Source of the DNA: Neptunomonas qingdaonensis
GTDB taxonomy: Bacteria; Pseudomonadota; Gammaproteobacteria; Pseudomonadales; Balneatricaceae
Direction of reading: 5' to 3'
Length of the DNA stretch: 64,000 nt
NCBI RefSeq assembly: GCF_900113275.1
Contig: NZ_FOOU01000005.1
Span: forward strand, 246,087-310,086
Shown: piece after piece, positions 25,383-34,290 of the stretch
How the letters are laid out: each line of letters begins with the position of its first letter
How positions within the stretch are numbered: position 1 is the stretch's first letter
Notes under the pieces: generated by a model
Told to the model about the DNA's origin: nothing
The model's database searches: none
The model's input: the letters and a program-made list of their open reading frames with translations, nothing else
Position numbers and translations under genes: made by a program

Positions 25383-25424
25383 ATGATTAATCATTCAAAC
25401 GATAAAATTCAATCGATTAATCGA
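25383..25424. promoter_or_regulatory. Tandem palindromes between ydiJ and lysR
   Basis: Two perfect 12-bp palindromes share the core GATTAATC: ATGATTAATCAT (25383-25394) and TCGATTAATCGA (25413-25424). Centres are 30 bp apart, about three helical turns, so both face the same side of the DNA. They sit immediately upstream of the LysR gene and 50-91 bp from the ydiJ start, the classic position for a LysR dimer-of-dimers. Confidence 0.6.
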
Positions 25425-25429
25425 AAATA

Positions 25430-26395
25430 ATGAATAATATATCTTACCGCCACTTAACGGCCTTTATTGAGGTTGCGCGTCATGGCAGCTTTACGCATGC
25501 CGCTGAGCATTTGCATGTGACTCAGTCGACACTCACCGCGACTATAAAACAGCTTGAAGTACAGGTTGCCCTGCAACTCTTCGACCGCACCACCCGACGA
25601 GTCAACCTGACCCGCGAAGGTGAACGCTTCTATCCGGTTGCAGAACGTCTTATCTCAGATTTCGATACGGCGATTAATGATTTAAGAGCCAGTGCCCAGC
25701 AACAGCGTGGGCAGGTCGGTATCGCTGCCTCTCCCTCTGTACTCAACAGCCTGCTACCGACGGTGATTCAGTCCTATCGCGCAGCCTTTCCTAATATAGG
25801 ACTCTCTTTAAAAGAGGAAGGTGCCAGCGGCATTGAAGACAGTGTTATTAACAACCTTGTTGACTTTGGGATTGGCGGTAATAGATCGGCTCACCCCGAG
25901 CTTTTATACCAACCGATTCTTCAGGACCAATACGGCGTGGTGATGAATTCGGATGACCCGCTGGCGAATAGCAATACCATTCGCTGGGACGAAATTACCT
26001 CAAGATCTTTAATCTTACTCTCCGCTGAAAACGGCATCAGAATTCAACTTGAAAAGAGCATTAAAGAGCAACACTTACCCTTGTCATTTGATAAAGTCAT
26101 GATAGAGGTATCAACGCCTGCCACACTGGCAGCGCTGATTCAAAAAGGTGTCGGGATCAGTATTTTACCTGCACTGGCAGCGTCAACAGAGGCGTTTCAT
26201 TTGATGCAGTTTTGCCCGTTAACTTCACCCGTATTAAGAAGAGAGCTGTGTTTGATAACACGCAAAGGGCGTTCAATAGGCCCGGCAGGGCAAGAGCTAC
26301 TTAAGCGGGCTATCCAGTATTTTCAGAACGCTAACTTACCCGCTTATGTAGAGGCGTTGCACAACACACTGAAGAGCCCTCTGAAAAAGCAGTAG
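25430..26395 (+). CDS. LysR-family regulator, divergent from ydiJ
   Basis: A 321-residue LysR protein. The N-terminal helix-turn-helix (about 3-60) contains HGSFTHAAEHLHVTQSTLTA and the effector domain spans about 90-300. It is divergently transcribed from the YdiJ-type dehydrogenase, with two 12-bp palindromes in the 96-bp gap. A self- and ydiJ-controlling role responding to a 2-hydroxy acid is the likely reading. It abuts the convergent CvfB-like gene with no intergenic bases. Confidence 0.9.
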   Translation: MNNISYRHLTAFIEVARHGSFTHAAEHLHVTQSTLTATIKQLEVQVALQLFDRTTRRVNLTREGERFYPVAERLISDFDTAINDLRASAQQQRGQVGIAASPSVLNSLLPTVIQSYRAAFPNIGLSLKEEGASGIEDSVINNLVDFGIGGNRSAHPELLYQPILQDQYGVVMNSDDPLANSNTIRWDEITSRSLILLSAENGIRIQLEKSIKEQHLPLSFDKVMIEVSTPATLAALIQKGVGISILPALAASTEAFHLMQFCPLTSPVLRRELCLITRKGRSIGPAGQELLKRAIQYFQNANLPAYVEALHNTLKSPLKKQ

Positions 26396-27223
26396 TCAGA
26401 CCTTTCTGATACCGTCCGGGCTGATAGAGATCAGCCCTTTTTTCATCAGGGTGCCAATCGCCATTTTGTAAGATTTTTTGCTGATGCCAAACGCTTGATA
26501 AATATCTTCTGGGGGGCTTTTATCACCCAAAGGGCTGTATCCGCCACGACTATCAAGATCTTTCATAATCCGTTGCGACAACTCATCAACCTTGCCGTAG
26601 CCGGGCTTGTCCAGCATCACATCAACCTTACCTTCAGCCAGTACACGCTTAATATAGCCTGTTAACGTCTGCCCCAGCCTTACGGTACGAAACAAATCTT
26701 TCTGATGCAGAACAGCACCATAGCGGTTATCAACGACCACACTAAAACCCAGATCATTATGACGATAAGCAAAGAGACTCACTTTATCGCCAACCGTTAA
26801 GCCTTGCGGGTCTTTTTCGAGGAATTTTTCTAATTTAGCAGAAGCGGCCAGGCGATCGCTGTTGTCCAGATAGATTCTGACCATCACTTTCTGTCCGACT
26901 TCCAGTGCACGCTGTTGCTCGCCATATGGCAGTAACAGGTCTTTAGGCATGCCCCAATCAAGAAACGCGCCGATACGGTTGACCTCTACCACTTTTAAAC
27001 AAGCAAACTCACCCACCTGGGCTATGGGTGCATTGATACTGGCCACCACAAAATCATCTGTATCCAGGTAAATAAAGACCTCTAGCTGATCGCCGAGCTT
27101 ACAGCCTTCCGGGACTTCTTTTTTCGGCAGTAAAATCCCACCAAATTCGCCGCCATCAAGATAAACACCGAAATCCGCTTCGCGCATTACAGTGAGGGTA
27201 TTCATTCGGCCTACATCAACCAC
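26396..27223 (-). CDS. CvfB/YitL-like S1 RNA-binding protein
   Basis: A 275-residue protein with repeated S1-like beta-barrels: residues about 5-65, a second with CLKVVEVNRIGAFLDWG (about 72-88), a third (about 145-205), and a C-terminal winged-helix region (QRIMKDLDSRGG onward). This is the CvfB (YitL) layout, a nucleic-acid-binding family linked to virulence and translation control in Gram-positives. The start is GTG at 27223, with AGGAT upstream; the alternative ATG is at 27205. The N terminus (VGRMNTL) matches pseudomonad homologues, favouring GTG. It is convergent with the LysR gene. Confidence 0.88.
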   Translation of the reverse strand: MVDVGRMNTLTVMREADFGVYLDGGEFGGILLPKKEVPEGCKLGDQLEVFIYLDTDDFVVASINAPIAQVGEFACLKVVEVNRIGAFLDWGMPKDLLLPYGEQQRALEVGQKVMVRIYLDNSDRLAASAKLEKFLEKDPQGLTVGDKVSLFAYRHNDLGFSVVVDNRYGAVLHQKDLFRTVRLGQTLTGYIKRVLAEGKVDVMLDKPGYGKVDELSQRIMKDLDSRGGYSPLGDKSPPEDIYQAFGISKKSYKMAIGTLMKKGLISISPDGIRKV

Positions 27224-27330
27224 GGTATCTATCCTGTCTAATCATTCTGGGAGAAAGCATGGACGGAGATACTATCAGAAAGCCTCTCTTCACCCAATCA
27301 GTTTAGGCCGATGCCGTTAAATACTAACGG

Positions 27331-28056
27331 TTAGATCCATTCAACATCAGCCGTCAGAATATACCCCACCCCATAGACTGTTTTAATCAGAGTCGGGTGT
27401 TTAGGATTACTTTCTATTTTCTTTCTTACGCGCGACATACGCACATCAATACTACGGTCAAAAGGTGAAACCCGCTCACCCAACAACTGATCACGAGACA
27501 GTATTTTGCGCGGCGAGTGTAATAGCAACATTAATAACTCATGCTCTGCTGAGCTGAATTCAGCCCCTTCTCCCGCATCGTTGTCACCCGAAAGCCCACC
27601 ACTCAGTGTTAATGTTGATGGGTCATAGCGCCACCCGGCAAACTGTGCAATTTTTATGACCGACGTATCATTTTCATGAGCGTTTTTCTTTAAACGACGA
27701 AATAAGCTATTCACTCTTGCGATGAGTTCTCTGGGTATAAATGGCTTAACAATGTAATCATCCGCACCCAACTCTAAGCCTAACACCCGATCAGTAATAC
27801 TGTCCCGACCAGACAAAATGACCACTCCCATATTGGCTTGCTCACACAGCGACTTCACCAGCTCTATGCCATCCATATCAGGCAGGCCTAGATCAACAAT
27901 ACACAAATCAGGTGAGCGAACCGACAATGCTTTTTTAAGCTGAGCGCCGGTCAGAAATGTTTCTACATCAAACCCGTAGGCACCCAGCTCACGGCTTACA
28001 ATGTCACAAATATCACGTTCATCATCAATGATGTAAATCAATCTACGTTCACTCAT
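27331..28056 (-). CDS. OmpR-family response regulator
   Basis: A 241-residue two-domain regulator. The receiver domain has acidic residues DDE at 11-13, the phosphoacceptor D55 in IVDLGLPD, and a KPF lysine near 104. The C-terminal winged helix (about 150-238) includes RSIDVRMSRVRKKIE. It starts 17 bp after the sensor kinase gene stops, forming a two-component operon. Targets are unknown; a nearby divergent EtfB-like gene (31102) is one candidate. A small CCGTTA/TAACGG hairpin lies just past the stop without a T run. Confidence 0.93.
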   Translation of the reverse strand: MSERRLIYIIDDERDICDIVSRELGAYGFDVETFLTGAQLKKALSVRSPDLCIVDLGLPDMDGIELVKSLCEQANMGVVILSGRDSITDRVLGLELGADDYIVKPFIPRELIARVNSLFRRLKKNAHENDTSVIKIAQFAGWRYDPSTLTLSGGLSGDNDAGEGAEFSSAEHELLMLLLHSPRKILSRDQLLGERVSPFDRSIDVRMSRVRKKIESNPKHPTLIKTVYGVGYILTADVEWI

Positions 28057-28073
28057 GAGTAAAGCACTCGATT

Positions 28074-30929
28074 TTATTCTTCATCTTCTATCTCAAAAAA
28101 CTTTTGTAATTGTTTGATATCAAATGGCTTCTGAAGAACCTTGTAATGATGCTTACCCTCACGCCCACTGTTTTCATCGAAAGCATACCCTGTCATCAAA
28201 ACAACACGACTCATCGGATGAGTAAACTTGAAAATATCCGCCAGGTCATAGCCATTCGTTTCACCATTCAGGCGTATATCGGAGACCAGGGCATACACAT
28301 CCTCTAAAACCGCTATCAATGCTTCCGCTTCTTCTGCCGTGGACGACTCAATGACATTAAAGCCCATTTTTCTGAGTAACTCACGTACCACCTGCCGAAC
28401 ATCATCATCTTCAACCAAGAGTACTAGCTTTCCTTTCCACTCTTTATGCTCATATTCTTGCGAATCGACAGGACCCGCCACAAGTTCTACCTCTACAGCG
28501 GGTAGTAATAGAGTTATTTCAGCGCCTTGCCCGGGTGCACTGGTAACTTTTATGTAGCCATTAGATTGCTTAACAAACCCATACACCATACTCAACCCCA
28601 GTCCTGCCCCAGCACCAGAACCACCAACATCGGAGCGTGTCGTGAAGAAAGGCTCAAATGCCATCCGCATAGCATCTTCAGTAAAGCCTTGCCCGGTATC
28701 AGCCACTTTTATCTGCATATAGTGCCCCGCAGCGACCTCCTCATCCAGAAACAGGCTTTGTGTTTCTACATTCAGATCAGTCACTGAAAATCTTATTTCC
28801 CCACCACGTGGCATCGCTTGCTTGGCATTCAAAGCCAGATTTACCAGTGCGTCTTCCAGGCGCCCGGGATCAACAAAGGGTAAGCCATGAGTTTTATTCT
28901 GATCAAAAATCAGTTCTATGTTACTCGGTAATGATCCCTGCAGCAGTTCGATGGTTTCCTGTAACAACACGTTAATATCACAAGGCAAAGGCGCTAAAGG
29001 CTGGCGTCTGGAGAAGGCCAGTAACCGGTTGGTTATATTGGCACCACGTTTTGCAGCGCGTATTGAGGGTTTCAGGTAACGCTGGAGTTCGGCATCCTTC
29101 TGGTAATGCTCGGCTGCAGAGACTAGGTTGCCTAAAATGATCGAAAGCAGATTATTAAAATCATGTGCTAAGCCGCCGGCCAAATGACCGACTGCACTCA
29201 TTCGCTGCGCTTCCAGTAATTTTTTCTCCACCTCTTTTTCTGAGGTGATATCCAGCGCCACCAATAAAACACCCACCACGTTTCCGGCATCATCATAGCA
29301 AGGCGTTATCAGACGCTTAGTGATGACTTGGTGATCCCGGGACCAGTTACTGTATTCCCTGGCAGATTCAACCCCATTAAGAGCTTCAGCTAACTGCGCT
29401 TGCATGGCCTGATATTGATTCTGACTGAGCACCGCTAAACTTTGACCTGTAATCTCTTCTTTCGATTTTTGCAGCGCGTCTGCATAGCGTTGATTGACAA
29501 ACTGGAACTGCAGCCTCGTATCAAAATAAGCCACTTCGGCAGGCAACAAGTCAAGAATAATGCGTTGCCGTTCTTCTATTAACGTTAATGCATACTGTGC
29601 TTTTTCGCGCGACATTACAGTATCCATCAATTGTTGATTACTCTGTTCAAGTGCAAGAGTCCGGCTCTCTACCTTAAGATCGAGATCCTGAATATTGTCG
29701 CGGACACGTTTTACCATCTCATCGAAAGTTTTAGCCAGTATGCCTAACTCATCATCACGACGAAAACCAACGGTTGCGGTCAGCTCACCCCTGGATACAC
29801 GTAATGCGGTATCGGCGAGCTGCTTGATCGGATTGGTCACCCAATAGATAAAGAAGAAAGCCATAGCAATGGCGACGAGTAACGATATTAGCGCAATGGT
29901 TAAAATACGATCACTTAATTGTTCAGAACTACTTTTAAGCTCATCCACATACACAGTAGAACAGATATACCAATCAAACCCCTTTACGTGTCGTACAAGC
30001 GATAATTTCTCATAAATATAGTTACCGGGATCTTCTGGTTTATCCCATTTGTAATACAGCTCTTTACCGGTATCGGCCACATTAATCAGATCATCTGCAA
30101 TTGATTTTTGAGTAACCGGGTTAAGCAAACTCTCAATGTTAGTCCCATCAATATTAGGATTTGGATGGATCAGCATGTTGGTTCGCGCATCAAAAATAAA
30201 CAAATAACCTGTTTTAGCCACCCGCAACTGCTTGAAGCTCTCACGTAAGTCATCCAGTGCCTGATTACGTTTAACCTCTAACTCTGCAGCAACATCTTCC
30301 AGATAAATTCCTGAGCCCATCACAAACCCCCACTCAGGGAAGTTCTTTACATAGGACAACTTATCCAGCTGCTGATTTTCTGCCAGCCGATTCCATTTGT
30401 ATTGATAAAAACCTTCACCCTGACTTTTCGCGACATCAATGATCTCGGGTATTACCACAACCCCATCATCAGTCTTCAATGATGAAACATCCTTACCATG
30501 AAAGCGCTCATCAGGATGTGATAAAAAACGATAGTCATAACTAGCGACCCAAATGTAATCACCATCAATACTTTGAAAATGGCGCAGCATTTCAAACACG
30601 CTGGCTCGCGCCGTATCAAGATCAACCTCCCCTTTTTTAACCTGCTGATAAACCTGATCAATATAGGACTCTGCCATCGAAACAACAATTTTCAGACGCT
30701 GTTTATGGGATTCCAACACTTGCTGCTGATAACTTTCTGTATCCGCATACATTCTATCGGCCATGGTAAAAACATTATCCAATGCGATACGGCTCGAGTT
30801 ACGCTCAATTTCATAGACTTTGTCTTTAATAAAAGGGACAGAATAAATATACACTGCACCAAATATCATCAACATAAATAACAAGACGATTGGAAAAAAT
30901 CGCTGAACCAGCCGGGAAGGAAACAACAT
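28074..30929 (-). CDS. Hybrid sensor kinase with two Cache domains
   Basis: A 951-residue membrane sensor. A TM at about 11-31 is followed by a periplasmic region with two Cache-type halves (about 80-215 and 230-335), a second TM at about 342-363, HAMP (about 365-415), coiled coil (415-450), PAS (455-565), HisKA with H589 in GGLAHDFNN, HATPase (about 690-810) with DTGQGF and GAGLGL, and a C-terminal receiver with D884 in VSDIRL. This is a phosphorelay sensor for a small external ligand. The receiver may act as a phosphate sink. It precedes the response regulator gene by 17 bp and is divergent from the EtfB-like gene. Confidence 0.93.
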   Translation of the reverse strand: MLFPSRLVQRFFPIVLLFMLMIFGAVYIYSVPFIKDKVYEIERNSSRIALDNVFTMADRMYADTESYQQQVLESHKQRLKIVVSMAESYIDQVYQQVKKGEVDLDTARASVFEMLRHFQSIDGDYIWVASYDYRFLSHPDERFHGKDVSSLKTDDGVVVIPEIIDVAKSQGEGFYQYKWNRLAENQQLDKLSYVKNFPEWGFVMGSGIYLEDVAAELEVKRNQALDDLRESFKQLRVAKTGYLFIFDARTNMLIHPNPNIDGTNIESLLNPVTQKSIADDLINVADTGKELYYKWDKPEDPGNYIYEKLSLVRHVKGFDWYICSTVYVDELKSSSEQLSDRILTIALISLLVAIAMAFFFIYWVTNPIKQLADTALRVSRGELTATVGFRRDDELGILAKTFDEMVKRVRDNIQDLDLKVESRTLALEQSNQQLMDTVMSREKAQYALTLIEERQRIILDLLPAEVAYFDTRLQFQFVNQRYADALQKSKEEITGQSLAVLSQNQYQAMQAQLAEALNGVESAREYSNWSRDHQVITKRLITPCYDDAGNVVGVLLVALDITSEKEVEKKLLEAQRMSAVGHLAGGLAHDFNNLLSIILGNLVSAAEHYQKDAELQRYLKPSIRAAKRGANITNRLLAFSRRQPLAPLPCDINVLLQETIELLQGSLPSNIELIFDQNKTHGLPFVDPGRLEDALVNLALNAKQAMPRGGEIRFSVTDLNVETQSLFLDEEVAAGHYMQIKVADTGQGFTEDAMRMAFEPFFTTRSDVGGSGAGAGLGLSMVYGFVKQSNGYIKVTSAPGQGAEITLLLPAVEVELVAGPVDSQEYEHKEWKGKLVLLVEDDDVRQVVRELLRKMGFNVIESSTAEEAEALIAVLEDVYALVSDIRLNGETNGYDLADIFKFTHPMSRVVLMTGYAFDENSGREGKHHYKVLQKPFDIKQLQKFFEIEDEE

Positions 30930-31101
30930 GTTTTAACCCTGTAAAAAACTTATCTGCAAATTCTATAACAAAAACAGTACATTCTGCCCCCTTGTTACAA
31001 TTGGTAAGAATTCAGACAAACTCTGGCAAACCTTTTACGTTCTACTGAGATCATGAAATTTTTGATTATCAATCGTGGAATAACATCACGAGAGAGCGCC
31101 C

Positions 31102-31638
31102 ATGAAAATTGTTGTCGTTGTTAAACGTCCATTACAGCCACTAGATCATGACTATCCACTTCAGTCAGCATTAAACGAAGCATTTTGTGCCCGAGCTGAT
31201 TCCTCTAATAGCATTATTGTAGTGTCCATAGGTTCAAATCAGAGCAAGAAACAGTTAGAAATGGCTATTGAAAGCGGTGCTGACAAAGGTATCCACATTG
31301 TCACACAAGACAGCTTAAACGCTTACACTGTCGCTGAGTTTATGACGAATGTTGTTAAGTATGAAAAACCCGACCTGATCATCATCAGCGACCAGCTAAC
31401 CAACGAGCAATGCCAAACCGGAAAAACATTAGCGTCAATGCTGAATGAGTCATTCCCCCTGGAACGCTGCGCACTCAACAGAAAACAATACCGTCTTTTA
31501 GTTATTCGCGAAATGTTAAGTGGGGCACATACGGTACTGCTTCCCATGTCAGTCCACAGCAGCAAGCATAATCCGTGGGACTCATTAAGCTCATATCAGG
31601 AATATAGCCCTTTCCAGTCAGCTGCCCTTTCTGCATAG
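31102..31638 (+). CDS. Short EtfB-like protein, orphan
   Basis: A 178-residue protein resembling the beta subunit of electron transfer flavoprotein. It has MKIVVVVKRPLQP at the start, VVSIGSNQSKKQLEMAIESGADKG, and DLIIISDQLTNEQCQTGKTLASML, which parallels the nucleotide-binding DNQQVGPMLAELLG region. EtfB proteins are about 250 residues; this one lacks the C-terminal recognition loop and AMP-binding end. No etfA is adjacent. It is a degenerate paralogue or a specialised nucleotide-binding protein. It lies 172 bp from the divergent kinase gene and is followed by a bidirectional terminator. Confidence 0.7.
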   Translation: MKIVVVVKRPLQPLDHDYPLQSALNEAFCARADSSNSIIVVSIGSNQSKKQLEMAIESGADKGIHIVTQDSLNAYTVAEFMTNVVKYEKPDLIIISDQLTNEQCQTGKTLASMLNESFPLERCALNRKQYRLLVIREMLSGAHTVLLPMSVHSSKHNPWDSLSSYQEYSPFQSAALSA

Positions 31639-31693
31639 TCGCTGCGCACATTCAATTTCGGCTGGATAACCAAAGTACTTCTCTCACAGCCAT

Positions 31694-31719
31694 AAAAAAG
31701 CCCTCTTAAAGAGGGCTTT
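31694..31719. terminator. Bidirectional terminator
   Basis: AAAGCCCTC/GAGGGCTTT (31697-31705 and 31711-31719) with a TTAAA loop, with A and T tracts on the outer sides. It lies between the convergent EtfB-like gene and the 61-residue gene. Confidence 0.8.
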
Positions 31720-31748
31720 AAAGCTAAAAAAATAGAGTAAATTAAGCG

Positions 31749-31934
31749 TTAATGAAGGTCCTGATATTTTTTCTTTATCTCTACCAGCTGTGGCTGGATA
31801 TCTAAAGGCGCATAATTCATCGCCTGCTCAAACAGATCCTTATTTGATTCAGATAAACGATCTTCTTCAGACATTGCCTTAAGCTTACGCATGGCTTCTA
31901 CAAATTTGGGATGTAATGAGTCATTATCGAACAT
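31749..31934 (-). CDS. Small acidic/basic helical protein, unknown
   Basis: 61 residues, predicted largely helical (FVEAMRKLKAMSEEDRLSE, then QPQLVEIKKKYQDLH). An in-frame start at 32051 would give 100 residues with an odd hydrophobic leader. The ATG at 31934 has a perfect AGGAGGGCG ribosome site and a normal start, so I choose it. It has no signal peptide or membrane helix. I do not recognise the family. It follows the DUF4124 gene on the same strand with 125 bp between them. Confidence 0.6.
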   Translation of the reverse strand: MFDNDSLHPKFVEAMRKLKAMSEEDRLSESNKDLFEQAMNYAPLDIQPQLVEIKKKYQDLH

Positions 31935-32059
31935 AGCATCGCCCTCCTGCCCGGCTTCGAAAACCGATATTAATAATGAATAATAAATAAAAAGTAAATT
32001 AGATGTTGAATTCTGCCATATAAGGCCACTTATTGCTTCAGGAAAAACCATTAAACGAA

Positions 32060-32542
32060 TTAATTGTCTTTACGATATTCCTCTTTTGCTTTCTTATAGG
32101 TTTCTTTAATGTCGGCAGCCCGTTTAGCTGGGGTGTATGATGATTTATCTTTTTGATTGAGTCTGACCGGTTCTGATTGTTCGCAGTTTTCTACATCATC
32201 ACATGTTTGCTTGGCTTTTAAACGTTTTGTTTTCTTATTACTCTTTTTGTCATTTTTATTCTTGGAAAGTTCCTCATCGCTTTGTGATTTTACTGTTGCT
32301 TCCTCTTGCTCAGTAACATCGACTGCTGCTTCCTCATTAGCTGTGCGTTCCGGCCTTGGCACTTTTCGCCAAGGCGTCGCCACATTAACATAAGCCTTTT
32401 TCTCAGCGGTAATTCCGGCAGGCTTTTTATCACTGTAATGTACTTTGCCGGTTTCATCCGTCCAACGATATATTTCCGCATTCGCCAATGCAGGCAACAA
32501 AATTATTATCAGCGTCAGTGCTCTAAATTGAAAACCAAACAC
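32060..32542 (-). CDS. DUF4124 domain exported protein
   Basis: A 160-residue exported protein. The signal peptide (about residues 1-22, FRALTLIIILLPALANA) is cleaved before EIYRWTDETGKVHYSDKKP, the DUF4124 signature. The rest is a Lys/Asp/Glu-rich, low-complexity tail. An in-frame TTG/ATG lies at 32557/32554. The GTG at 32542 has GGAG six bases upstream and gives a clean signal peptide, so I use it. DUF4124 proteins are common periplasmic proteins of unknown function in this group. Confidence 0.78.
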   Translation of the reverse strand: MFGFQFRALTLIIILLPALANAEIYRWTDETGKVHYSDKKPAGITAEKKAYVNVATPWRKVPRPERTANEEAAVDVTEQEEATVKSQSDEELSKNKNDKKSNKKTKRLKAKQTCDDVENCEQSEPVRLNQKDKSSYTPAKRAADIKETYKKAKEEYRKDN

Positions 32543-32694
32543 AGCATACTCCATCAATGTAACTGCAATAATTCAGATATTGGCATTAGCTATAAATTGA
32601 TTTAAGCACAAGTTTAGAAAAACTGATAATTCTATACGAATAAAAAACGAAGAAAGTGCCGGAGGCAGGAAAAAATAACATTATTATTCAATAA

Positions 32695-32731
32695 CTTAAA
32701 AGACCCTTGCTATTAACAAGAGCCTTTTAAG
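32695..32731 (-). terminator. Terminator after the SDR gene
   Basis: On the minus strand CTTAAAAGGCTCTTG pairs with CAAGGGTCTTTTAAG around a short loop, using two G-U pairs, and is followed by a short T-rich tail. It lies about 30 bp past the stop of the SDR gene. Confidence 0.7.
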
Positions 32732-32762
32732 TGTAGAGCGTAAGTGTAGCGCGCGGTTACAA

Positions 32763-33524
32763 TCAGATTCTTAAACCACCATCCATCTCAATAACACGGC
32801 CGGTAAAGAAATCATTTTCAATAATATATTGTAATGTGTGCGCCATTTCACTGACTTCACCTAAACGACGTAAAGGTACGGCCTGAACCATACGATCAAT
32901 CGCTTCTGGTTTCATTTGTGCCGTCATTTCAGTGGCAATCACACCCGGAGCAATACTGGCTGTACGAATTCCGTAGCGACCTAATTCGCCCGCCCAGCTA
33001 ACGATCATTGTCGCTACCGCCGCTTTGGTCGCAGAGTAGTTTGTCTGGCCTATATTACCCGCGCGCGATACAGAAGAGATATTGACGATAACGCCACCTT
33101 CACCCTGCTCTGCCATAATGCCTGCGGCTTCACGGCCACAGAGAAAAGTACCTGTCATATTGACATCAATAACCGACTGCCATTGATCCAGCTCCATACG
33201 CTTGACCAGCTTACCTTCCTTAAGTTTGATCAGCATACCGTCACGCATTAAACCGGCATTATTGACAAGCCCATGAATTTTACCGAAATCTTTTCGAATC
33301 GCAGCGAAAGTATCCCCCACCGCTTTTTCATCCGTAATATTACAAACGTATCCGTGAGCTTCACTGCCCATCTCCTGGAGCTTAGCAACAGAGGCATCCA
33401 GATCAGCGGCATTGATATCAATTAGCGCTAACTGACCGCCTTGCTGTGCTAAATGTTCAGCCATTGCAAGACCAAGCCCGCGTCCACCACCCGTAATCAC
33501 AAAAACTTTATCTTTAATTTGCAT
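32763..33524 (-). CDS. Short-chain dehydrogenase/reductase, FabG-like
   Basis: A 253-residue classical SDR. It has the cofactor motif TGGGRGLGLA (10-19), NNAG near 95, the catalytic Ser in NISSVSRAG, and YSATK (Tyr and Lys). D37 in LIDINAA suggests NAD rather than NADP preference. It is a 3-oxoacyl-(ACP/CoA)-type or general alcohol dehydrogenase; substrate not readable. It stands alone on the minus strand between unrelated genes. Confidence 0.9.
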   Translation of the reverse strand: MQIKDKVFVITGGGRGLGLAMAEHLAQQGGQLALIDINAADLDASVAKLQEMGSEAHGYVCNITDEKAVGDTFAAIRKDFGKIHGLVNNAGLMRDGMLIKLKEGKLVKRMELDQWQSVIDVNMTGTFLCGREAAGIMAEQGEGGVIVNISSVSRAGNIGQTNYSATKAAVATMIVSWAGELGRYGIRTASIAPGVIATEMTAQMKPEAIDRMVQAVPLRRLGEVSEMAHTLQYIIENDFFTGRVIEMDGGLRI

Positions 33525-33691
33525 TTATCGCTCCATCACCCAATCTGTTTTTATAGTATGTAATGCAAAACCAACTTGACGTTGACGTAAACTTATACCG
33601 CAAAACAGTACATTATGCGATAAAAATAAGCGTTATCCCCTACCAATTTAATCTAAAGAACAAGAGGAGATAGTCAGGGGTTATCACACGC

Positions 33692-34087
33692 TTATTCACC
33701 ACGCAGCCCTTGATAAACGATCGATGTCCCATAAGACAACTCCAGGGCCAGTCGCTTCGTTTTAACCAACCCTTTAACAACCAATGCATAAGAACAGTCA
33801 ATTTGCCGCATCAACTCACCATCGGGAATAGTACTGTTCACAAAGACGGTGTTCCAATGGCGTTTATTCATGTGATAGCCGGGAATAACAGCATCAAACA
33901 GGTCTCTTAATTCAATCGCATCCTGAGGATCACTTTTTAGATTGATACTCAACTGCCCCTGATGGCGAGTCAACAGCGCAAACATCTTATCTTTAACTTT
34001 AAACACACTGACATCAGGCCCAAAGGGATAGTCTACTATTGCTTCTGGCTTTGACAGCAGGTATTCAACCAGCGATTTTTTATCCAT
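33692..34087 (-). CDS. MmcQ/YjbR family protein
   Basis: A 131-residue MmcQ/YjbR-type protein. It has KPEAIVDYPFGPDVSVFKVKD at residues about 13-33 and HMNKRHWNTV near 72-81, the conserved centre of the family. The fold resembles a DNA-binding cyclin-like domain, but its role is unknown. Monocistronic on the minus strand. Confidence 0.88.
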   Translation of the reverse strand: MDKKSLVEYLLSKPEAIVDYPFGPDVSVFKVKDKMFALLTRHQGQLSINLKSDPQDAIELRDLFDAVIPGYHMNKRHWNTVFVNSTIPDGELMRQIDCSYALVVKGLVKTKRLALELSYGTSIVYQGLRGE

Positions 34088-34114
34088 CAGATTAGCTCCT
34101 GTCTACTGACTGCT

Positions 34115-34139
34115 TGCGTACTTACGCGTCTGCGTACTT
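34115..34139. repeat. Short direct repeat in the YjbR-PhnA gap
   Basis: TGCGTACTT occurs at 34115-34123 and 34131-34139, 16 bp apart, in the small gap just upstream of the MmcQ/YjbR start. No role is evident. Confidence 0.3.
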
Positions 34140-34140
34140 G

Positions 34141-34257
34141 CTAGCTGTTCAATTTCTTCATAAAGGCGTAACCGTGAACGCAACTACCTTGATGTTCATC
34201 AATATTATATTTCTTCACGCCAGACCCCATCTGGGTTTTGCTAAGCCATTCTGGCAT
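34141..34257 (-). CDS. Possible 38-residue small protein
   Basis: A short ORF starting ATG at 34257 (GGGG five bases upstream) and ending TAG at 34141, giving MPEWLSKTQMGSGVKKYNID at the start and GYAFMKKLNS at the end. Composition looks protein-like rather than random, with a Trp, a Cys and balanced charge. It lies in the gap between the MmcQ/YjbR gene and the PhnA gene, the latter divergent. It may be a genuine small protein or the remnant of a longer one. No known family. Confidence 0.3.
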   Translation of the reverse strand: MPEWLSKTQMGSGVKKYNIDEHQGSCVHGYAFMKKLNS

Positions 34258-34290
34258 AATAACCCCACATAAATGAGGCGTTATTAAAAC

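Noticed and set aside
22274..25384. ydiJ reading as two separate genes (FAD and Fe-S)
   Set aside because: The frame is continuous and the fused layout is normal for YdiJ.
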